The notes under the pieces: generated by a model
Databases searched by the model: none
Seen by the model: the letters and a program-made list of their open reading frames with translations, nothing else
What the model was told of the DNA's origin: nothing
Position numbers and translations under genes: made by a program
Source: Burkholderiales bacterium
GTDB lineage: Bacteria; Pseudomonadota; Gammaproteobacteria; Burkholderiales; UBA11063
Direction: 5' to 3'
DNA: 7,893 nt
Assembly (NCBI GenBank): GCA_026461645.1
Contig: JAPJMP010000218.1
Coordinates: 1-7,893, forward strand
In this document: positions 1 through 7,148 of the stretch, one piece after another
Layout of the letters: the number at the start of each line of letters is the position of its first letter
Position numbering within the stretch: position 1 is the stretch's first letter

Positions 1-1107
1 CTTAATGATGGTTTTACTATTAATGTTGCTGTTTTTTTATTCATCTTACCGTTTTTGCTTTTTTCTTCAACTGCTGGTAAATTAGCCGATTGTAATGATA
101 AAGCAAAATTGACACAATATATTAAATTATTTGAAATCTTTCTTAATCTACTTATACTATTTGCCCTGTACTATAAACTAACTTGGCTACTACTTTTAAA
201 TATTTTTTTTGTTGGTGTCTATGCTACCTTTTTGGGACCAATTAAATATGCCATAATTCCACAATATTTAGATAAAGAACAAATCGTAGATGGCACAGGT
301 TACGTCGAATTTATTACATTTATTGCTATTATTGTCGGACAAATATGTGGAACTTGGTTTATTATTCACAACCATATTATGTTTGCTGGATTTGTGCTTT
401 TGGGATTTAGCCTTTTAGGTTATGTCTCTAGTTTAAAAATGCAAAGCGTTCCAAGTGTTACGGATAAATTAGCTATATCTTTAAATATTTTTAAAGATAC
501 CTATAATACATACTTAAAAATAATGAAGACGCCTAAAATTAAAACAATTATTCATTTTACTTCATGGTTTTGGGCATTAGCAGCAATAATTACCACGCAG
601 CTACCATTATTTTGCCAAAAATATATCAATTCTGATGCTAATTTTTATCTTGTAATATTAGTATCATTCTCAATTAGTATTGGCCTTGGTTCTGTAATTT
701 GCGCTAAAATGTCTAAGCAACGCAGCAATCCTAATCTAGGTCTACTTGGTATTATTTGCATTAGCATTTTTGGTTTCCTGCTTTTATTTATTAATAATAA
801 GCCTACAATTGCTTCAATTTATTCTATTCAATTTATCATAGTTATAGCTGTATGCTTAATGCTTGGAATTGCATGTGGGTTCTTTAGTATTACCTGCTAT
901 AACCAGATGCAATTAGCATCACCAAATGATTGCCGTTCACAGATTGTTTCTATCTTAAATATTGTTAATTCTTTTTATATGATTATCGCATCATTAATTG
1001 CCGCAATATTATTACTCTTTATTAATGTTTGGCAAGTATTAGTAATTTTATTTACTATAAACTGTGTCATCGCCTGGATATATGCACATCATCATAAAAT
1101 TATTTAA
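1..1107 (+). CDS. MFS transporter, LplT / Aas N-terminal type (5' end outside window)
   Basis: The reading frame is open from base 1, so the gene starts upstream. A TTG at 55 is only an internal codon, because the residues before it (L-N-D-G-F..., then F-I-L-P-F) already fit the family. 368 residues are visible. They are very hydrophobic, with about ten or eleven likely membrane helices. The motif-A loop after the second family helix is A-G-K-L-A-D-x-x-D-K, and a G-P-I-K-Y-A-I-I-P-Q segment follows at about residues 79-88. Both resemble lysophospholipid transporter LplT and the MFS half of Aas-type proteins, which flip lyso-phosphatidylethanolamine across the inner membrane for re-acylation. 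The protein stops after H-H-H-K-I-I, and no acyltransferase or acyl-ACP synthetase domain follows, so it is a stand-alone carrier. LplT is about 400 residues, so about 25-30 are missing. The family call is fairly firm; the substrate is inferred. Confidence 0.8.
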   Translation, partial: LNDGFTINVAVFLFILPFLLFSSTAGKLADCNDKAKLTQYIKLFEIFLNLLILFALYYKLTWLLLLNIFFVGVYATFLGPIKYAIIPQYLDKEQIVDGTGYVEFITFIAIIVGQICGTWFIIHNHIMFAGFVLLGFSLLGYVSSLKMQSVPSVTDKLAISLNIFKDTYNTYLKIMKTPKIKTIIHFTSWFWALAAIITTQLPLFCQKYINSDANFYLVILVSFSISIGLGSVICAKMSKQRSNPNLGLLGIICISIFGFLLLFINNKPTIASIYSIQFIIVIAVCLMLGIACGFFSITCYNQMQLASPNDCRSQIVSILNIVNSFYMIIASLIAAILLLFINVWQVLVILFTINCVIAWIYAHHHKII

Positions 1108-1194
1108 TAGTTACTAATTAATTCAGTTTTATTTAGTATTTTGTTATGCATTGATTTTATTTGTCAGACCAAGTAATATGTTGTACATTTTGGC

Positions 1195-1233
1195 AGTAAG
1201 GTACTTTTATTAAAAAAATAATAGCACCTTACT
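1195..1233. terminator. Long hairpin between two convergent genes, possible bidirectional terminator
   Basis: Bases 1195-1211 pair with 1217-1233 around a five-A loop: 17 paired positions with two mismatches (1203/1225 and 1206/1222). In a minus-strand RNA the first mismatch becomes a G-U wobble, so the fold is somewhat better for the secreted-protein gene that ends 23 nt away at 1256. The MFS gene ends 87 nt away on the other side. There is no clear U-run after the stem on either strand, so this is weaker than a canonical intrinsic terminator. It may act as a transcript-end stabiliser instead. Confidence 0.45.
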
Positions 1234-1255
1234 CACCATTTAGCTGTAAATTATA

Positions 1256-1768
1256 TTAAGGTTGAGCAATAGGGGTAAGTGTTACACTAATATTTGAATT
1301 AGTAGTTACGCACACATTATTTACCAGCGTTGGATTCCAATATGATGAAGCTGATGTAGAATTTTTTCCAACTTGATTACCATCAACAGCTACAGCAATA
1401 GTATAATAATTTTTTGGATCCCATACACCAGGATTTCCACCAGCAGAAATACTAAATGTATACAGACTTCCGCCGTTACCACAACCTGATTGTTGGCTTG
1501 ACCACCCAAGTGAACCTGCGGCCCAAAATGGTATTGTTAGATTATCCCCGATTGTTATATTAGTATTGATAACCCCTTGCGTTGCATTTTGAATACTAAA
1601 AGTATTGCCTCCAAGAAATGCATACTGCCCCATTCCATTAATTCCAGCAGCTTTACCATAAAATGGAACACTTGCTATGTCGTTATTTACTTGAGTAAAA
1701 GATATTGTAGCTGCATTAGCTAACGTTGTAATTCCTAAAAGTAAAAGACTAAAACTCTTAATTCTCAT
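1256..1768 (-). CDS. Small exported protein of unknown function
   Basis: The protein has 170 residues, and I do not recognise the family. The N-terminus is a typical Sec signal peptide: M-R-I-K, a hydrophobic core (about residues 6-17), then A-N-A with likely cleavage after A19. The mature part (about 151 residues) is rich in Asn, Gly, Ser and Thr, with alternating hydrophobic stretches that suggest a beta-sandwich. It holds only two cysteines (C96 and C153), which could form one periplasmic or extracellular disulfide. It has no Glu or Arg and only a few Asp and Lys. There is no lipobox, membrane anchor, LPXTG or autotransporter domain. The ATG is preceded at five bases by AGGAAG (1774-1779), which supports this start. 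It is a lone gene with its own promoter, convergent with the MFS gene. Surface or secreted location is inferred. Confidence 0.8.
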   Translation of the reverse strand: MRIKSFSLLLLGITTLANAATISFTQVNNDIASVPFYGKAAGINGMGQYAFLGGNTFSIQNATQGVINTNITIGDNLTIPFWAAGSLGWSSQQSGCGNGGSLYTFSISAGGNPGVWDPKNYYTIAVAVDGNQVGKNSTSASSYWNPTLVNNVCVTTNSNISVTLTPIAQP

Positions 1769-1773
1769 AAATG

Positions 1774-1779
1774 CTTCCT
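1774..1779 (-). promoter_or_regulatory. Ribosome binding site of the exported-protein gene
   Basis: AGGAAG on the minus strand lies five bases before the ATG at 1768. This is a strong Shine-Dalgarno match that fixes the start codon and so the signal peptide. Confidence 0.75.
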
Positions 1780-1792
1780 ATAAAAAATATTG

Positions 1793-1821
1793 ATTATAAA
1801 TTAGTGCTACCAAGCTCTAAT
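1793..1821 (-). promoter_or_regulatory. Candidate sigma-70 promoter of the exported-protein gene
   Basis: The minus strand carries a perfect TATAAT at 1793-1798, 24 bases upstream of the ATG. At 17-bp spacing the -35 hexamer would be ATTAGA (1816-1821), a poor match to TTGACA. A better TTGAAT lies at 1820-1825, but its 21-bp spacing is too long. With the -10 so near the ATG, the 5' leader would be short. The -10 is convincing in place, but in an AT-rich region such matches also arise by chance. Confidence 0.4.
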
Positions 1822-1845
1822 TCAAATAAATTTTAACATATGGTC

Positions 1846-1913
1846 AGTATGCAACCATTGTTATTACCCTGCCATTTTTACAAGACAAAATGGATATGAC
1901 TTTGGTGCATACT
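1846..1913. repeat. Nested imperfect inverted repeat
   Basis: The outer arms AGTATGCA (1846-1853) and TGCATACT (1906-1913) are perfectly complementary. Pairing continues inward as ACCA against TGGT with a one-base offset. Inside lies a second stem, CCATTTT (1872-1878) with AAAATGG (1887-1893), around an eight-base loop. The element sits between the operon terminator and the promoter of the exported-protein gene. It could be a small palindromic intergenic repeat, a regulator-binding region or a structured RNA. No second copy is visible in this window. Confidence 0.4.
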
Positions 1914-1975
1914 ATTAATCGGCTGAAGAAGATTTAACTATTTGAAATTATTTTATTTATTGTTTAATTATAAGC

Positions 1976-2011
1976 AATAAAAACGACCATCGCTAAGCAA
2001 GGGATGGTCGT
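1976..2011 (-). terminator. Intrinsic terminator of the sdh-gltA operon
   Basis: On the minus strand a perfect 9-bp stem, ACGACCATC (2003-2011) with GATGGTCGT (1983-1991), encloses an 11-base loop. It is followed at once by a T-rich tail (TTTTTATT, 1976-1983). It begins 42 bases after the gltA stop codon. This is a textbook Rho-independent terminator. It indicates that gltA is the last gene of its transcript rather than running on into further TCA-cycle genes. Confidence 0.88.
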
Positions 2012-2053
2012 ATATACGAATTTATCCAATTTAACTTTAGATTACTTATTAAT

Positions 2054-3337
2054 CTATCGTTTTTCTATTAGCACATAATCGCGTGCATTATAACCTGTGT
2101 ATAATTGACGCGGTCTACTAATTTTCATACCTGGATCTGTAATCATTTCTTGCCATTGCGACAACCAACCAACAGTTCTAGCTAAAGCAAAAATCGCAGT
2201 AAACATTGATACCGGTATGCCAATAGCTCGTAATATAATACCTGAATAAAAATCAACATTTGGATATAACTTATGATCAATAAAGTAAGAGTCTGATAAT
2301 GCCACGTTTTCCAAGCGCATTGCTAACTTAAATAATGGGTCATCCTTTTTACCTAAAACTTCTAAAACTTCATGGCATGTTTTACGCATAATGCTAGCAC
2401 GTGGATCTGTATTTTTATAAACACGATGGCCAAATCCCATCAATCTATATTTTTTATTTTTAACTCCAGCAACATAGGCATCAACTTTTGATTCATCCCC
2501 TATTTCATTTAACATTTTTAAAACAGCTTCGTTGGCACCACCATGAGCCGGACCCCATAATGTAGCCACACCAGCAGCAATTGCTGAAAATGGATGAGTT
2601 CCAGAACTTCCAGCCAATCTAACTGCAGAAGTTGAAGCATTTTGCTCGTGGTCAGCATGTAATAATAAAATACGATCAAAAGCTTTTGATATTACTGGGT
2701 TTAATTCATACTTCTCACACGGAGTAGCAAACATCATATATAAAAAATTTTCGGCATAATTTAAATTATTTTGCGGAAACATAAAAGGTAAACCATGGGT
2801 ATAACGATAACACATTGCAGTTAAGGTTGGCATTTTAGCAATTAATCGTTGCATTGACATTTTACGCTTTATTTCATCTTGAAACTCAAAAGACTCAGGG
2901 TAAAAAGAAGCTAAAGCACCAACAACACCAGTCACCATTGACATTGGATGCGCATCTCGTCTAAAACCTTTAAACAATGATATAACTTGATCATGTAACA
3001 TTGTATGTTTAAAAATTTGCTCTTCAAATTCTTGTTTTTGTTTTGAATTAGGCAGTTCTCCATATAATAATAAATATGCACCTTCCAAATGAGTAGAGTG
3101 TTCCGCTAATTGTTCAATTGGGTACCCACGATAAAATAGTTTGCCTGCCTCACCATCAATGAATGTAATTTTTGACTCACATGCAGCAGTAGATAAAAAT
3201 CCAGGATCATAACTCCATAGTCCATATTTTCCTAAGGTGCGCATATCAATAACATTTTCGCCAATTGTTGCATCAAATATAGGCATTTGCGCAACCCTTC
3301 CATCCCCAAAATCAATTTTGACAAACTTTTCACTCAT
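2054..3337 (-). CDS. gltA: Citrate synthase, hexameric Gram-negative type
   Basis: This 427-residue enzyme condenses acetyl-CoA and oxaloacetate to citrate and CoA in the cytoplasm, the entry step of the TCA cycle. Length and sequence match E. coli GltA from end to end. The catalytic residues are present: H265 in W-G-P-A-H-G-G, H304 in M-G-F-G-H-R-V-Y, and D362 in V-D-F-Y-S-G. C207 in A-T-P-C-E falls where E. coli GltA has the cysteine tied to NADH inhibition (C206). This suggests the NADH-sensitive hexameric class, although allostery itself is inferred. GGAG at 3348-3351, ten bases before the ATG, supports the start. It lies 39 bp after sdhE and is followed by a strong terminator, so it is the last gene of the operon. 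Type I dimeric citrate synthase or methylcitrate synthase is unlikely, given the long N-terminal domain (about residues 1-50). Confidence 0.97.
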   Translation of the reverse strand: MSEKFVKIDFGDGRVAQMPIFDATIGENVIDMRTLGKYGLWSYDPGFLSTAACESKITFIDGEAGKLFYRGYPIEQLAEHSTHLEGAYLLLYGELPNSKQKQEFEEQIFKHTMLHDQVISLFKGFRRDAHPMSMVTGVVGALASFYPESFEFQDEIKRKMSMQRLIAKMPTLTAMCYRYTHGLPFMFPQNNLNYAENFLYMMFATPCEKYELNPVISKAFDRILLLHADHEQNASTSAVRLAGSSGTHPFSAIAAGVATLWGPAHGGANEAVLKMLNEIGDESKVDAYVAGVKNKKYRLMGFGHRVYKNTDPRASIMRKTCHEVLEVLGKKDDPLFKLAMRLENVALSDSYFIDHKLYPNVDFYSGIILRAIGIPVSMFTAIFALARTVGWLSQWQEMITDPGMKISRPRQLYTGYNARDYVLIEKR

Positions 3338-3376
3338 ATTTTTAAAACTCCAATAAAATAATTAACTATACGCCAC

Positions 3377-3622
3377 TTACTTAATTTCACAAATTTTTTT
3401 AATTAGCATTTGCATGTCTTCATTTGAAGCGGTAATGCGATTAGTAAACAATAGTAATATTTCTTCATCCTTATACTCTAACAGCTGTTCATATAATTTT
3501 AATTCTGCCTCATCTAATGAATCCAAACCTTTTTGGTTTAAAAATCTATCAAAAAAAAGATCTAATTCTAATATAGAACGCCTTGAATGCCAACGAATTT
3601 TTTGCTTACGAATATATGTCAT
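3377..3622 (-). CDS. sdhE: FAD assembly factor SdhE (succinate dehydrogenase assembly)
   Basis: This 81-residue cytoplasmic protein of the SdhE/YgfY/SDHAF2 family assists covalent attachment of FAD to the SdhA histidine. The N-terminal R-W-H-S-R-R then L-E-L-D, an L-x-x-F-F-x-x-F stretch and an L-x-x-Y-x-x-L-L segment match the five-helix family. Its place directly after sdhB makes the call firm. The signature RGxxE reads R15-S16-I17-L18-E19: the invariant Gly, position 16 in E. coli, is Ser here (codon TCT). Substitution of the matching human residue (SDHAF2 G78R) is a known loss-of-function change, but Ser is far milder than Arg. The ATG shares one base with the sdhB stop (TAATG), so translational coupling is likely. 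The preceding AGAG is only a weak ribosome site. An eight-A run (3551-3558) encodes part of L-F-F-D and is ordinary for this base composition. Confidence 0.9.
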   Translation of the reverse strand: MTYIRKQKIRWHSRRSILELDLFFDRFLNQKGLDSLDEAELKLYEQLLEYKDEEILLLFTNRITASNEDMQMLIKKICEIK

Positions 3623-4332
3623 TAAATTACTCTTGAGAGCATAAATTCCTTAATTTTTCCAATTGCCTTAGTTGGGTTTAAATTTTTAGGACAAACATCA
3701 GCACAATTCATGATTGTATGACAACGGAATAATTTATATGGATCATTTAAATCATCCAATCTTTCTGCAGTTGCCTCATCTCTAGTATCAGCAATAAAAC
3801 GATAAGCGTGCAACAATGCTGCTGGACCTAAGAACTTATCTGGATTCCACCAAAAAGAAGGACACGCAGTGGTACAACAAGCACATAAAATACATTCAAT
3901 CACTCCATTCAATTCTTCTCTATCTTTAGGTGACTGTAATCTTTCACGTGATGGCATTTGATTATGGTCAATTACATAAGGTTTAATTGAGTTATATTGA
4001 TGAAAAAATTGTGTCATATCAACAATTAGATCACGAATTACTGGCAATCCAGGAATAGGACGCAATACTACCGGTTCCTTTAGTTTAGCCAGATCGGTTA
4101 AACAAGCCAAGCCGTTACGTCCATTAATATTAATTGCATCAGAACCACATACTCCTTCACGACAAGACCTTCTAAATGCAATTGAATCATCTACCTGTTC
4201 TTTAATTTTAACTAATGCGTTTAATAATTTTTTGTCCAAATTAGTAACTTCAATTTCTACATCTTGATAATATGGTTGGGTATCAACTTCGGGATTATAT
4301 CGGTAAATTGAAAACTTCATTTTTTTATTCAT
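3622..4332 (-). CDS. sdhB: Succinate dehydrogenase iron-sulfur subunit
   Basis: This 236-residue subunit of complex II passes electrons from the SdhA flavin through three Fe-S clusters to quinone. The N-terminal ferredoxin-like domain holds the 2Fe-2S ligands C57, C62, D65 and C77; Asp in place of Cys at the third site matches E. coli SdhB. The C-terminal domain has the 4Fe-4S ligands C147, C150, C153 and C214. The 3Fe-4S ligands are C157, C204 and C210. The run P-S-F-W-W-N-P-D-K-F after the cysteine cluster is the family signature and lies near the quinone site. AGGA at 4341-4344, eight bases upstream, selects the first ATG over the in-frame ATG at residue 5. The ribosome site overlaps the sdhA stop, and the 3' end overlaps sdhE. 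The protein is complete and intact. Confidence 0.98.
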   Translation of the reverse strand: MNKKMKFSIYRYNPEVDTQPYYQDVEIEVTNLDKKLLNALVKIKEQVDDSIAFRRSCREGVCGSDAININGRNGLACLTDLAKLKEPVVLRPIPGLPVIRDLIVDMTQFFHQYNSIKPYVIDHNQMPSRERLQSPKDREELNGVIECILCACCTTACPSFWWNPDKFLGPAALLHAYRFIADTRDEATAERLDDLNDPYKLFRCHTIMNCADVCPKNLNPTKAIGKIKEFMLSRVI

Positions 4333-4342
4333 TTATTTAATC

Positions 4343-6109
4343 CTAATAAACACGTTTAGCTGGTGGAATATAATCAACTGTTAATGGAGCTACATGTACA
4401 TCTTTATAAATTATTTTGCGTCCATCACGATAAAATAAAGTATGACACATAAAATTTGCATCATCACGCTCTGGATAATCTTCTCGAGCTTGAGCTCCTC
4501 TAGACTCTTTTCTTGCCTCTGCACATATCATGGTAGCTAAAGCTACTTCAATAGTATTAATAAACTCTAAGGCTTCTACTCGAGCAGTATTAAATACTTT
4601 AGATTTATCTTTAATATATAAATTCTGTGCTCGCGCATATAACGCCTCAATTTTTTCAATTCCATCCATAAGAACTTTTTGTGTTCTAAATACTCCGGCA
4701 TGTTGTTGCATTATGCGTTGCATTTCATGTCTTAATTCAGCTAAACTTTCACCACTAGTTGAGGCATCTATTTTTTGAACACGTTGTAAACTAAATTCAC
4801 CCGCATCTTTAGGTAACTCTTTATACTCTAAATCATGCTCACGAATAAATTTAATCATGCTATTGCCCGCTGATTTACCAAAAACCACTAAATCCAATAA
4901 TGAGTTGGTACCAAGACGATTGGCACCATGAACTGAAGCACAAGCGCATTCACCGGCAGCATAAAAGCCTTTAACTACCTCTTCTTTATTTGCCCCAAAC
5001 GGTGCTACAACCTCACCTTTATAATTGGTGGGAATTCCACCCATCATATAATGGCAGGTTGGAACTACTGGAATAGGTTCTTTTATTGGATCAATTCCTA
5101 AAAACTGTAAAGCAATTTCTCTAATTCCAGGCAACCTTTGATCAATAACTTCAACGCCTAAATGATCTAACTTAAGCAAAACATAGTCTTTATTTGGGCC
5201 GCAACCACGTCCTTCATTAATTTCAATTTGCATCGCACGTGATACAACATCTCTTGAAGCTAAATCTTTAGCTGTTGGCGCATATCTTTCCATAAATCTT
5301 TCACCGTTGGCATTAAGTAAATATCCGCCCTCACCTCTAACACCTTCGGTAATTAATACCCCAGCACCCGCAAGACCAGTTGGATGAAATTGCCAAAACT
5401 CAATATCTTCTACAGGTAATCCAGCTCTTAATGTAATGCCAACACCATCTCCAGTATTAATAAAAGCATTGGTTGATGACTGAAAAATTCGTCCGGCACC
5501 ACCTGTTGCAAACAATACAGCTTTAGCCTGAATTACATACACTTGTCCAGTTTCCATTTCTAAGGCTGTTACACCGACTACATCGCCATTTTCATTTCTA
5601 ATTAAATCTAGTGCCATCCACTCAACAAAAAACTTAGTGTTTGCCTTAACATTTCTTTGATACAAAGCATGCAACATAGCATGACCTGTGCGATCAGCTA
5701 CGCAACAAGCACGCCGCACCGGCTGCTTGCCAAAATTAGCCATATGGCCACCAAACGGACGCTGATAAATTTTTCCATTTTCTAAACGATCAAATGGCAT
5801 GCCATAATGCTCTAATTCAACCACGGCATCAACAGCTTGCCGACACATAAACTCAATTGCATCTTGATCACCAAGCCAATCAGCACCCTTAACAGTATCG
5901 TACATATGCCAATGCCAATTATCATCTTCAATATTACCTAGTGCGGCAGATATGCCCCCCTGAGCTGCTGCTGTATGCGACCTCGTTGGAAAAACTTTAG
6001 ACAATACCACAGTTTTAATTCCAGCCTCTGATAATTGTAATGCTGCACGTAGACCAGCACCTCCACCACCGACAATAACTGCTTCAAATTTTAATATAGG
6101 TAATGACAT
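4343..6109 (-). CDS. sdhA: Succinate dehydrogenase flavoprotein subunit
   Basis: This 588-residue catalytic subunit oxidises succinate to fumarate on the cytoplasmic face of the inner membrane. The N-terminal dinucleotide fold is seen in V-G-G-G-G-A-G (residues 13-19). The FAD-carrying histidine is H45 in [10 protein letters not shown]. The substrate and active-site residues are H242 in F-H-P-T-G, R285 in A-S-R-D-V-V, H352 in T-C-H-Y-M-M-G-G and R397 in G-A-N-R-L-G-T-N-S, all at or within two positions of E. coli SdhA. The end, A-K-R-V-Y, is typical of the family. Membership of an sdhCDAB operon and the close match to SdhA favour succinate dehydrogenase over fumarate reductase. The ATG has AAGGA about ten bases upstream, overlapping the end of sdhD. 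A G6 run (5955-5960) encodes the conserved Q-G-G and looks unremarkable. Confidence 0.98.
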   Translation of the reverse strand: MSLPILKFEAVIVGGGGAGLRAALQLSEAGIKTVVLSKVFPTRSHTAAAQGGISAALGNIEDDNWHWHMYDTVKGADWLGDQDAIEFMCRQAVDAVVELEHYGMPFDRLENGKIYQRPFGGHMANFGKQPVRRACCVADRTGHAMLHALYQRNVKANTKFFVEWMALDLIRNENGDVVGVTALEMETGQVYVIQAKAVLFATGGAGRIFQSSTNAFINTGDGVGITLRAGLPVEDIEFWQFHPTGLAGAGVLITEGVRGEGGYLLNANGERFMERYAPTAKDLASRDVVSRAMQIEINEGRGCGPNKDYVLLKLDHLGVEVIDQRLPGIREIALQFLGIDPIKEPIPVVPTCHYMMGGIPTNYKGEVVAPFGANKEEVVKGFYAAGECACASVHGANRLGTNSLLDLVVFGKSAGNSMIKFIREHDLEYKELPKDAGEFSLQRVQKIDASTSGESLAELRHEMQRIMQQHAGVFRTQKVLMDGIEKIEALYARAQNLYIKDKSKVFNTARVEALEFINTIEVALATMICAEARKESRGAQAREDYPERDDANFMCHTLFYRDGRKIIYKDVHVAPLTVDYIPPAKRVY

Positions 6110-6124
6110 AATCTCGAATTCCTT

Positions 6125-6478
6125 CTAAGCCCAAATAATTTTAATTGAATAAATAAAATTTACCGCAAGCCATAATAAAGTAACAACATGAAGTGTTAAT
6201 CTTAATAAGTTACTCTTTATATAATCCATCCATAAATCGCGCACGCCAATCCAGCCATGTAATACTAAAGCGCTAAAAAAAAGTTGTACTACAAATTTAA
6301 CCAAAAAATCATTAAACAAATTTCGCCACGAATCAATACTTGAATTAGTATGCAGCGCCAAGTTGAGTAAAAATGCAAAAAACAACACAGTAATAATTAA
6401 CATTATTACTGCAGTTACTCTTTGACGCAACCAACTAGAAAACCCATATTTAGCTCCAGTTACAATACGTTTTACCAT
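6125..6478 (-). CDS. sdhD: Succinate dehydrogenase membrane anchor subunit D
   Basis: This 117-residue inner-membrane protein has three predicted helices (about residues 20-42, 58-80 and 92-115). With SdhC it holds the heme b and the ubiquinone site. Family marks are G-F-S-S-W-L-R-Q-R-V-T-A near the N-terminus and H-G-W-I-G-V-R-D-x-W-M-D-Y-I-K at 74-88. H74 is the likely heme ligand (E. coli H71), and D85-Y86 match E. coli D82-Y83 at the quinone pocket. The start overlaps the sdhC stop by 7 nt (ATGGTAA), and GGGGTGA lies just upstream as a ribosome site, so the pair is probably translationally coupled. The sdhA start follows 15 nt after its stop. Length is normal for the family. Confidence 0.95.
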   Translation of the reverse strand: MVKRIVTGAKYGFSSWLRQRVTAVIMLIITVLFFAFLLNLALHTNSSIDSWRNLFNDFLVKFVVQLFFSALVLHGWIGVRDLWMDYIKSNLLRLTLHVVTLLWLAVNFIYSIKIIWA

Positions 6479-6849
6479 AGTATCACCCCAACAATAATTG
6501 TTAATATCGTACTTATAAGCAGCACTAGTGTTGCGCTAATTCGTGAGGTTTTGATCTCAATTCCTTTATGCATATCTAAAAATAAAAATCTAACACCTGA
6601 ACATAAATGAAAAATAAATGCCCAAATTGCCAGAATATAGATAATTTTTACGGAAATGTTTTGCGAAAAACTATACACCATAGAATAAAAATGCTGATTG
6701 GTTAATGACTGATGTAACAAATATAAAAATAATGGAGTAGTTAAAACTAATAATACTCCTGATAATCTATGTAAAATTGATACTTTGGCGGTTATACCCA
6801 TTTTAGGGCCAAGAACGAATAAATTAACAAACTTAGGTCGCTGCTTCAT
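6472..6849 (-). CDS. sdhC: Succinate dehydrogenase cytochrome b556 subunit C
   Basis: This 125-residue inner-membrane anchor is the first gene of the operon. S-I-L-H-R-L-S-G at 24-31 is the family signature; S24 and R28 correspond to E. coli quinone-site residues S27 and R31. Three helices are evident (about residues 29-49, 66-90 and 102-124). H81 in F-H-L-C-S-G-V-R is the likely axial heme ligand (E. coli H84). The second histidine of the usual G-x-R-H motif is Phe here (R87-F88). As I recall, this is also so in Neisseria SdhC, which would fit the taxonomic guess. The ATG at 6847-6849 is preceded by AGGAAAGG (6861-6868) with an 11-base gap, slightly long but workable. The usual M-x-x-R-P-x-F/Y start supports this codon. 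Confidence 0.95.
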   Translation of the reverse strand: MKQRPKFVNLFVLGPKMGITAKVSILHRLSGVLLVLTTPLFLYLLHQSLTNQHFYSMVYSFSQNISVKIIYILAIWAFIFHLCSGVRFLFLDMHKGIEIKTSRISATLVLLISTILTIIVGVILW

Positions 6850-6860
6850 CGATATTTAAA

Positions 6861-6868
6861 CCTTTCCT
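6861..6868 (-). promoter_or_regulatory. Ribosome binding site of sdhC
   Basis: AGGAAAGG on the minus strand ends 11 bases before the ATG. It is the only good Shine-Dalgarno match in the leader and supports the ATG at 6849. The wide spacing could mean that only the distal AAGG part is used. Confidence 0.6.
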
Positions 6869-6891
6869 AAATAAACATTGTGTTCCACTAA

Positions 6892-6920
6892 AATATATGC
6901 TATTTTATCATAAAAAGCAA
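6892..6920 (-). promoter_or_regulatory. Candidate promoter of the sdhCDAB-sdhE-gltA operon
   Basis: On the minus strand TTGCTT (6915-6920, three matches to TTGACA) is separated by 17 bp from TATATT (6892-6897, five of six matches to TATAAT). Transcription would begin near 6885, giving a leader of about 35 nt before the ATG. The spacer carries an imperfect palindrome, TATG/CATA around an A-rich centre (about 6897-6913), that could bind a regulator. A further TATAAT lies at 6928-6933 on the same strand, but its -35 is poor. Placement fits the operon well; base matches in such AT-rich DNA are weak evidence on their own. Confidence 0.45.
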
Positions 6921-6933
6921 TAAATTTATTATA

Positions 6934-7148
6934 TAAATAAAATTAAACACGCACCTAGTTAAAAGTGCTATACTACTATTATTCCTGCTTTTGTTCGCGT
7001 ACATGAAATATATTTTTGAATCTATGATGAATTTTTACAAAGCAGAGTGCTTATAGTCCGCGTGTGCCGTTAATATTAATAGCCCCATAAACTATAACCA
7101 AGCTTTATACTTGAAGTTGGATTCATCAAAATATTAAAACATACGGCT
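6934..7148. other. Intergenic stretch with no recognisable gene
   Basis: No protein-coding frame of useful length or tRNA-like fold is visible between the sdh promoter and the glycosyltransferase stop. Visible signals are an extended -10 (TG-C-TATACT, 6966-6974) on the plus strand, a small hairpin AAGCA/TGCTT (about 7040-7052), and an inverted repeat GATGAAT (7026-7032) with ATTCATC (7121-7127) enclosing 88 bases. Its middle part is visibly less AT-rich than the sdh leader. It may encode an undetected small RNA or may be decayed sequence. No convincing terminator for the glycosyltransferase gene is present, so read-through into sdhC is possible. Confidence 0.35.

Noticed and set aside
55..57. 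TTG as the start codon of the MFS transporter
   Set aside because: The frame stays open to base 1, and the upstream residues match the expected family sequence, so the true start is outside the window.
3551..3558. A8 run (T8 on the coding strand) in sdhE as a slippage site
   Set aside because: Runs of A or T of this length are expected in such AT-rich DNA, and the encoded L-F-F-D fits the protein family.
3414..3644. Plus-strand open frame of 76 codons opposite sdhE
   Set aside because: It lies antisense to a firmly identified gene, is Ser/Asn-rich as expected of a shadow frame, and has no family likeness.
4530..4778. Plus-strand open frame of 82 codons opposite sdhA
   Set aside because: Shadow of a conserved coding region; no ribosome site or recognisable domain.
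5955..5960. G6 run in sdhA as a slippage site
   Set aside because: It is short, encodes the invariant Q-G-G of the FAD-binding region, and on/off switching of a core respiratory enzyme is implausible.
6422..6610. Plus-strand open frame of 62 codons opposite the sdhC/sdhD junction
   Set aside because: Antisense shadow with low-complexity Ile/Ser/Thr content.
7003..7056. 17-codon plus-strand open frame in the sdhC upstream spacer
   Set aside because: No Shine-Dalgarno sequence precedes it, and frames this short are expected by chance.
7076..7126. 16-codon minus-strand frame ending K-L-G-Y-S-L-W-G-Y, considered as a gene remnant
   Set aside because: The resemblance to known protein starts is slight, flanking frames have several stops, and no ribosome site is present.
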